A stretch of DNA of 9,859 nucleotides, taken from Kiritimatiellia bacterium (GTDB taxonomy: Bacteria; Verrucomicrobiota; Kiritimatiellia; UBA8416; JABMPJ01). The notes under the pieces are model-generated. The model saw only the letters and a list, made by a program, of their open reading frames with translations. It made no database searches and was not told the origin of the DNA. Of this stretch, positions 5,484-9,859 are shown in pieces. How positions within the stretch are numbered: the stretch's first letter is position 1; every line of letters starts with the position of its first letter. The DNA is taken from positions 1 to 9,859 of the forward strand of contig JAOZSS010000083.1 in the NCBI GenBank assembly GCA_029939545.1, written 5' to 3'. A program made the position numbers and the translations under genes.

Positions 5484-6995
5484 ATGAAACAATACACACT
5501 TCAAAAGATGATACGGCAGGGCGAAAACGAGCGACTTGAATTCAAGCGCAGCTTTCAGAACGATGCCATCCAGACCATTGTGGCTTTTGCCAATTCGGAG
5601 GGAGGTAGCGTTGTAGTCGGGGTAGATAACGACGGTACTCCCTTTGGCACCACATTCGGGCGCGAGACGCTCCCCAAGATTCTGAACAAAATTACAGGGG
5701 CCACCGAACCAACGGTTGTTCCTGAAGTCCAGCTTGTTGAGATTGACGGCAAGCCCGTCTGTGTCATCACTGTGTCCGAGTATCCCTTGAAGCCTGTGTC
5801 TACGCGTGGGCGCTGCTTCCGCCGCGTTGGCAATGCCAACAGCCAGATGCCCCCGGCAGAGATTGCCCAAATGCATATGCGCTCGACAGGTACAAGCTGG
5901 GATGCTCTGCCTGCAACTGGCAAGACCATCTCGGATATTGACCTCGATACTGTTTCTGAGTACATGGCAGCTTCAACGCGTACCGGACGCAGACAGTTTG
6001 CAGCCAACGCAGACCCTGTTGAGGTACTCCGCAAACTGGAACTGGTCAAAGATGACTCTGCAACGTGGGCCGCAATTCTACTGTTTGGCAAACGCCCTCA
6101 GTCGCCATTGATCCAGGCAACCGTACATTGTGGCCGTTTCCGGGAGAAGATCCACATCATGGACGACCGGCTCATCGAAGGCAGCGTGCTGTATCAGCTT
6201 AACGAAACGATGGATTTCATACAGAAACACATCAACGTACGTTTCGAAATCACCGGCGAGAAGGCCCAGCGCGATACGATATGGGATTACCCGCTGGATG
6301 CTCTGCGCGAGGCCGTGACGAATGCCATTTGTCACCGTGACTACGCCAGTTCGTCAGACATTCAAATCAAGGTGTTTGACGACAGCATTCGTATTTGGAA
6401 CCCCGGCGTATTGGCCTACGATCTCAGTTTCGAGCAATTGCGGGAGGGCGACTACTCATCGCACCCACGAAATAAACTCATCGCCCAGATTTTCTACGAT
6501 CTGGAAATCATCGAGCGTTACGGCAGCGGCATTGGTCGTATCGACGATGCATGCGAGAAAGCCGGCATCCCGCCACCGAAGATCGAGAACCAAGGCGGCG
6601 GCTTCACCGTCATTTTCTCGAAAGCGCCGACCGACACTCCCCCAGGGGTAGAGTCAGGGATAGAGTTAGGGGGACAGTCACAGCCAGAGTCGCAGCCAGA
6701 GTCACAGCCAGAGTCGCAGCCAGAGTCGCAGCCAGAGTCACTGGAAATGCGAGTGCTAAGCGCACTGAAGGATGGCCCCATGGCAAAATCTTCGTTGTCC
6801 GCCGGATTGGGACAGAAAGAAGTCTCAGGCCAACTTAACAAGGTTATGCGAGATCTGTTGGTCGACAGCACTGTTGAGTACACGATCCCCGACAAACCCA
6901 ACAGCCGTCTCCAGAAATACCGAATCACAGAGAAAGGCAAGGATCTCCTCAAAGACCGTTCCTCGCGGGACGCCAGCCAGCTAGACACTCTATGA
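5484..6995 (+). CDS. AlbA_2/Schlafen-type DNA-binding protein with GHKL-like ATPase region and winged helix
   Basis: The predicted protein has 503 residues from ATG 5484; the frame is open further upstream but that overlaps the SNase gene. The N-terminal AlbA_2 domain (about 5-125) shows ENERLEFKRSF, then IVAFANSEGGSVVVGVDNDG and RCFRRVGNAN. The central part (about 180-380) matches the HATPase_c_4 region of proteins annotated as RecG-related transcriptional regulators: LREAVTNAICHRDY with the Bergerat-type N280, IRIWNPGVL, and ERYGSGIGRI. It is not RecG itself, since the helicase motifs are absent. Five QPES repeats (about 400-419) link to a C-terminal winged helix (about 421-490, KEVSGQLNKVMRDLLVD and SRLQKYRITEKG). 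Probable role: a nucleic-acid-binding ATPase or regulator in the cytoplasm. Its stop overlaps the next start by 4 bp (ATGA), implying translational coupling. Confidence 0.88.
   Translation: MKQYTLQKMIRQGENERLEFKRSFQNDAIQTIVAFANSEGGSVVVGVDNDGTPFGTTFGRETLPKILNKITGATEPTVVPEVQLVEIDGKPVCVITVSEYPLKPVSTRGRCFRRVGNANSQMPPAEIAQMHMRSTGTSWDALPATGKTISDIDLDTVSEYMAASTRTGRRQFAANADPVEVLRKLELVKDDSATWAAILLFGKRPQSPLIQATVHCGRFREKIHIMDDRLIEGSVLYQLNETMDFIQKHINVRFEITGEKAQRDTIWDYPLDALREAVTNAICHRDYASSSDIQIKVFDDSIRIWNPGVLAYDLSFEQLREGDYSSHPRNKLIAQIFYDLEIIERYGSGIGRIDDACEKAGIPPPKIENQGGGFTVIFSKAPTDTPPGVESGIELGGQSQPESQPESQPESQPESQPESLEMRVLSALKDGPMAKSSLSAGLGQKEVSGQLNKVMRDLLVDSTVEYTIPDKPNSRLQKYRITEKGKDLLKDRSSRDASQLDTL
6681..6740 (+). 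repeat. Five 12-bp tandem repeats encoding the QPES linker
   Basis: Five units of CAGCCAGAGTC followed by A or G run in frame, each encoding QPES. Only the last base varies (G, A, G, G, A). Unit loss or gain would keep the frame and change only linker length, so slippage here should be tolerated. Confidence 0.95.
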
Positions 6996-7351
6996 AGATG
7001 AAAAAAGGACTGCGAAAGGAACTGCACCGCCGGGAACTTACCGAGTGGGGTTGTCAACTTCTTGCGACCCGCAACACCAAGGAAGATGCCGATGCCTTTC
7101 AGGGTGACTTCATTCTCCAGGCAATCGAGGCCAACGGGTGTTATTGTGGCGGCGCGCTTTTCGACGACAAGGTCAACGTCGTTGTCGAACTCGGCAAGAT
7201 GTCAGACGATCCAGACGCCAAACTGTCCAAGGTTACAGCGTGGCTCGAATCTCGGCCGGATATTGAGAATTGGACGGCGGGACCCCTGCTTGACCTCTGG
7301 CACGGAGACTACGAAGACAAGGGCGAGCCATCAGCTCTAGGCATTCTATGA
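6992..7351 (+). CDS. YggL (DUF469)-like protein, putative 50S-ribosome-associated
   Basis: The predicted protein has 119 residues; E. coli YggL is about 108. Matching features in order are a basic KKGLRKELHRRELTEWG start, DAFQGDFILQAIEANGC, a GGALFDD turn, VVELGKM, then AWLESRPDIENW and LLDLWHGD near the C-terminus. YggL is described as binding the 50S subunit, but its biochemical role is not settled, so function here is open. It has ATGA overlaps at both ends: with the AlbA_2 gene at 6992-6995 and with recQ at 7348-7351. No SD precedes either junction, which points to translational coupling. ATG 6998 is an alternative start. YggL between an AlbA_2 gene and a RecQ helicase is unusual, and suggests a specialised paralogue. 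Confidence 0.7.
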   Translation: MKMKKGLRKELHRRELTEWGCQLLATRNTKEDADAFQGDFILQAIEANGCYCGGALFDDKVNVVVELGKMSDDPDAKLSKVTAWLESRPDIENWTAGPLLDLWHGDYEDKGEPSALGIL

Positions 7352-9573
7352 CCGATACCCAGAACATCCCCTCGGTAGAAACGCGACAGATCCTCCGCGA
7401 CGTGTTTGGCTTCAACTCCTTCATGCCGAACCAGGAGGAGATCGTTCAGGCCATTCTTGCTCGGCAGGACGCCTTTGTCGTCATGCCGACCGGGGGCGGA
7501 AAATCCCTCTGCTATCAACTTCCCGCCCGCATAATGAAGGGCACTTGCATCGTCATCAGCCCGCTGATTTCGCTGATGAAGGACCAGGTGGATGCAGCCA
7601 TCGCCACTGGACTCCGGGCATCGTTCCTCAACAGTTCTCTATTGGCACCCATGAAACGCGAGGTCGAGGCACAGCTTGCAGCCGGGGAACTGGATCTGAT
7701 CTACGTTTCCCCGGAACGGTTTGCTATGCCGGAGTTCATCGCGACCCTCAAGGGCGTGAAGCTTTCCTTTGTCGCTATTGATGAGGCGCACTGCATTTCG
7801 GAATGGGGGCATGATTTCCGGCCGGATTACCTGAATCTGTCCACCATCGTTCAGGAATTCCCGGATGTGCCCGTCGCCGCATTCACGGCGACGGCGACCC
7901 ACCGGGTACAAGAAGACATTGTAGCCAAGCTTGGCCTGCGTTCGCCGCACACGGTGCGGGCGTCATTCAACCGGCCAAACCTGTTCTACAAGGTCATTCC
8001 GAAGAAGAAACCCGGTGACCAGATCCTCCGTTTCGTACGCGACCATGCCGGCGAACCAGGGATCATCTACAGGACAACGCGAAAGAGCGTTGAGCAGACC
8101 GCTGGCATGCTGACCAAGCACGGGATCAGGGCACTGCCATACCATGCCGGTCTTGCCGATGCCACGCGCGTCAAGAACCAGGACGCCTTCAACAAGGACG
8201 AGGTCGACGTGATTGTCGCAACTGTCGCCTTTGGCATGGGTATAGACAAATCAAACGTCCGCTACGTTCTCCACGGCGATCTTCCGAAGAACATGGAAAG
8301 CTACTACCAGGAGACAGGTCGATCCGGCCGCGATGGCGAACCCGCCCACTGCCTGCTCCTGTTTGGTTACGGCGACATCCCCAAGATTCGCTTTTTCTTT
8401 GACGAGATTACTGACGAGGCCGAGAAGAAACACGCCATCAAATGCCTGAACGACATGGTCCACTACGCCACCGTCCACGCCTGTCGGCGAAAGCAACTCC
8501 TCAACTACTTCGGAGAGAATCATCCTGTCCATCCTGTTGATCCTGTCCAAGGCTCCCCTCCCGGTTTTCTCTGCTGCGATATCTGTCAGGGCGAGGTCGA
8601 GAGCATCGACGCCACCCGTGACGCACAGATCCTAATGTCAGCCATAGCCAGAACCGGCGAACGTTTTGGAATCACCCATATCGTCGCCGTCGTAACAGGC
8701 GACGATTCCGACCGCATGCAGCAACTCGGCCACGACCAAATCAAGACCTTCGGTGTCGGCAAAGACCAGGACAAGCGCCATTGGCGCTTGATGATCGACA
8801 ACCTGCTCGCACAGGGCCTTGTTATCCAGACCGAGGGCAACTACCCAGTGCTGCAACTCCAGCCCGAATCCCGGGAAGTCCTTTTCGGCGACAGAGAAGT
8901 CCACGTTCTGAAGACTAAGAAACTCCCACCGAAGACCCGCCGACGCGGACAAGCAGGCAGACGGGAAAGAGCAGGCGGAACCGAGGTCGGCGAATACAAC
9001 GAAGACCTCTTTGACGAACTCCGGGACATCCGCAAGGAACTTGCCACAGAGCAAAGCGTCCCGCCATACGTCGTATTCACCGACCGTACCTTGCACGAGA
9101 TGGCCCGCTTCTTCCCGGCCACGGAGACCGAAATGCTGCAACTCACGGGAGTAGGGAGGAAGCGACTCGCCAACTACGGCCAGCAATTCCTCACTGCCAT
9201 CCAGGCATTCCGCCAAGCCCACCCGGATGCCGCTCCTCCAGCACTTGTCGTTCGTCACGTCACGCCGGAGTTCCAGCACGAAGGCGGAAGCCGGGAACGG
9301 CCTGTCCGCAGCAGCCTTGGCGAAGGCGGAAGTGACGGCGAAGTAATATCCTACATGGAGCAAGCCAAGACCGCGCGCCCGCGCGCCTACGAAAAATGGT
9401 CAGACAAAGAAGATGAACGCCTACGCCAAGCCTGGCTAGAGCAGGAAGGGACGGTAGAAACGCCCACGGCTAAAATCAGAGCCATTGCTAAAGACTTCGA
9501 GCGGAAACCGGGAGCCATTCGTTCGAGACTGAAGAAGCTTGGCCTTCTGGAATCGACTACGAAAACCGCCTGA
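7348..9573 (+). CDS. recQ: RecQ-family ATP-dependent DNA helicase with HRDC and SANT-like C-terminus
   Basis: The predicted protein has 741 residues; E. coli RecQ has about 610. It is a superfamily-2, 3'-5' DNA-unwinding ATPase by family. Visible motifs are the Q-motif region (MPNQEE, 26-31), Walker A TGGGKS (48-53), DEAH (145-148) with HCISEWGHDFRPDY, the aromatic-loop region, VAFGMGIDKSNVR (293-305) and motif VI QETGRSGRDG (321-330). The RQC zinc-binding region follows (C379, C409, C410, C413), then a winged helix (about 430-515), an HRDC-type domain (about 548-622), a low-complexity linker and a SANT/Myb-like domain (about 681-735, WSDKEDERLRQAW...GAIRSRLKKLGLL). Two in-frame repeat insertions are visible, at residues 392-400 and about 644-662. 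No SD is evident; translation is probably coupled to the YggL-like gene. It is likely an accessory paralogue, given its operon. Confidence 0.93.
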   Translation: MTDTQNIPSVETRQILRDVFGFNSFMPNQEEIVQAILARQDAFVVMPTGGGKSLCYQLPARIMKGTCIVISPLISLMKDQVDAAIATGLRASFLNSSLLAPMKREVEAQLAAGELDLIYVSPERFAMPEFIATLKGVKLSFVAIDEAHCISEWGHDFRPDYLNLSTIVQEFPDVPVAAFTATATHRVQEDIVAKLGLRSPHTVRASFNRPNLFYKVIPKKKPGDQILRFVRDHAGEPGIIYRTTRKSVEQTAGMLTKHGIRALPYHAGLADATRVKNQDAFNKDEVDVIVATVAFGMGIDKSNVRYVLHGDLPKNMESYYQETGRSGRDGEPAHCLLLFGYGDIPKIRFFFDEITDEAEKKHAIKCLNDMVHYATVHACRRKQLLNYFGENHPVHPVDPVQGSPPGFLCCDICQGEVESIDATRDAQILMSAIARTGERFGITHIVAVVTGDDSDRMQQLGHDQIKTFGVGKDQDKRHWRLMIDNLLAQGLVIQTEGNYPVLQLQPESREVLFGDREVHVLKTKKLPPKTRRRGQAGRRERAGGTEVGEYNEDLFDELRDIRKELATEQSVPPYVVFTDRTLHEMARFFPATETEMLQLTGVGRKRLANYGQQFLTAIQAFRQAHPDAAPPALVVRHVTPEFQHEGGSRERPVRSSLGEGGSDGEVISYMEQAKTARPRAYEKWSDKEDERLRQAWLEQEGTVETPTAKIRAIAKDFERKPGAIRSRLKKLGLLESTTKTA
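8521..8547 (+). repeat. Three 9-bp tandem repeats inside the RecQ zinc region
   Basis: CATCCTGTC, CATCCTGTT and GATCCTGTC run head to tail and encode HPVHPVDPV. This lies between LLNYFGEN and the CCDIC cysteines, where typical RecQ proteins have only a few residues. The unit resembles short ATCCTGTCC tandem repeats I have seen between genes in other genomes. Confidence 0.8.
9279..9332 (+). repeat. Interspersed-repeat-like insert in the RecQ C-terminal linker
   Basis: CGAAGGCGGAAG occurs at 9279-9290 and again at 9321-9332, 42 bp apart. The second copy belongs to a hairpin, GCCTT (9314-9318), GGCG, AAGGC (9323-9327). On the minus strand the segment reads SAFAKAAADRPFPASAFVLE, resembling a peptide I recall from widespread small repeats. 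The insert keeps the recQ frame. Confidence 0.55.
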
Positions 9574-9596
9574 AACCATTTTCTCACGGTGGGCTA

Positions 9597-9625
9597 TTGA
9601 CTTCCAAAACACGTTCCCGTATAGT
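9597..9625 (+). promoter_or_regulatory. Sigma-70 promoter of tRNA-Val
   Basis: TTGACT (9597-9602) and TATAGT (9620-9625) are separated by 17 bp, each one base from consensus. Transcription would begin about 20 nt before the tRNA. The box lies just after the recQ stop, so the tRNA is transcribed independently. Confidence 0.8.
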
Positions 9626-9653
9626 CCGTCCTTGTAATTGAAAACCACACTGT

Positions 9654-9730
9654 GGACGATTAGCTCAGTTGGCTAGAGCATCGCCTTGACATGGCGGGGG
9701 CCACAGGTTCAAGTCCTGTATCGTCCACCA
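9654..9730 (+). tRNA. tRNA-Val (anticodon GAC)
   Basis: The 77-nt gene folds into a full cloverleaf. The acceptor GGACGAT (9654-9660) pairs with ATCGTCC (9720-9726), followed by A and an encoded CCA (9728-9730). The D arm is GCTC/GAGC, and the anticodon stem is TCGCC/GGCGG with loop TTGACAT and anticodon GAC at 9688-9690. The variable loop has five bases, and the T arm is ACAGG/CCTGT with loop TTCAAGT. GAC reads GUC and GUU valine codons. tRNA 3' ends are common integration sites for mobile elements, but no integrase or duplicated 3' end is seen in this window. Confidence 0.97.
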
Positions 9731-9740
9731 CTCCAACCAC

Positions 9741-9859
9741 TTACACAACCGCCGATTTCCCCTTCGGCGACTTGATGAACAGCGGCACGAGCACAAGCAG
9801 GGACGAAGGGGTGTAACCGGTCTTCCGCTCCTGCCTGAGAGAGGAAAAACATAGAAAAC
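9741..9859 (-). other. Possible C-terminal fragment of an ORF entering from the right
   Basis: On the minus strand a frame is open from the window edge to a TAA at 9741-9743, giving about 38 residues including SLLVLVPLFIKSPKGKSAVV. The hydrophobic stretch could be a membrane segment of a longer gene, or the frame may be open by chance. I do not recognise it. Otherwise 9731-9859 shows only a weak hairpin (9750-9769) with no U-tract. Confidence 0.15.

Noticed and set aside
5271..5876. 201-codon minus-strand ORF
   Set aside because: It lies antisense to the SNase 3' end and the AlbA_2 domain, both of which carry recognisable motifs.
8638..9363. 241-codon minus-strand ORF
   Set aside because: It lies antisense to the RecQ C-terminal half, where helicase-associated domains are clear. 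It was kept only as a hint of the repeat-derived peptide.
9750..9769. Hairpin CGCCGA/TCGGCG as a tRNA terminator
   Set aside because: Only six base pairs, an eight-base loop and no following U-tract, so it is too weak to call a terminator.
1..9859. CRISPR array
   Set aside because: The repeats seen are short tandem or two-copy repeats with no regular spacers, and no cas-like gene is present.

Overview
This is bacterial DNA of moderately high GC content, dense in genes with good Shine-Dalgarno (SD) sites. No ribosomal or housekeeping protein pins down the taxon. Two small interspersed repeats inside the recQ-like gene resemble repeats I associate with the Planctomycetes-Verrucomicrobia-Kiritimatiellota group. 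That is a weak guess from memory, not a measurement. The window reads as an accessory region next to a tRNA-Val gene: insertion-sequence (IS) debris, stand-alone nucleases and a compact operon with a RecQ-family helicase.

Positions 1-123 look like the right end of an IS whose body lies outside the window. Positions 124-2731 hold nuclease cargo on the + strand: a membrane-anchored Mrr-type nuclease with a topoisomerase-type zinc finger (361-1164), a 52-residue partner (1195-1353), an unrecognised 102-codon ORF (1385-1693) and a DUF3883 PD-(D/E)xK-type protein (1883-2731). Positions 2732-4123 are a truncated IS on the - strand, with a zinc-finger/HTH gene and a DDE transposase that has lost its C-terminus. 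The truncation point falls at the stop codon of the DUF3883 gene. The same 19-bp sequence occurs at 105-123 and 4105-4123, where it would be the IS terminus, so the nuclease block may lie between two copies of one IS family in opposite orientation.

Next come a short direct repeat (4151-4210) and a two-winged-helix protein on the - strand (4222-4746). Its promoter-like boxes sit so close to the start codon that its mRNA may be leaderless.

From 4940 to 9573 four + strand genes are packed with a 10-bp gap and two 4-bp ATGA overlaps: a secreted staphylococcal-type nuclease (SNase) interrupted by an in-frame TAG and carrying an apparent 21-codon insertion; an AlbA_2/Schlafen-type protein with a GHKL-like ATPase region and a QPES-repeat linker; a YggL (DUF469)-like protein; and a RecQ-family helicase with HRDC and SANT/Myb-like C-terminal domains. 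This AlbA_2-YggL-RecQ operon is the best candidate for an uncharacterised system in the window. Translational coupling suggests the last three products are made together, perhaps for DNA processing or defence. The function is inference.

The window closes with a tRNA-Val(GAC) behind a near-consensus sigma-70 promoter, followed by about 130 bases with no gene I can support.
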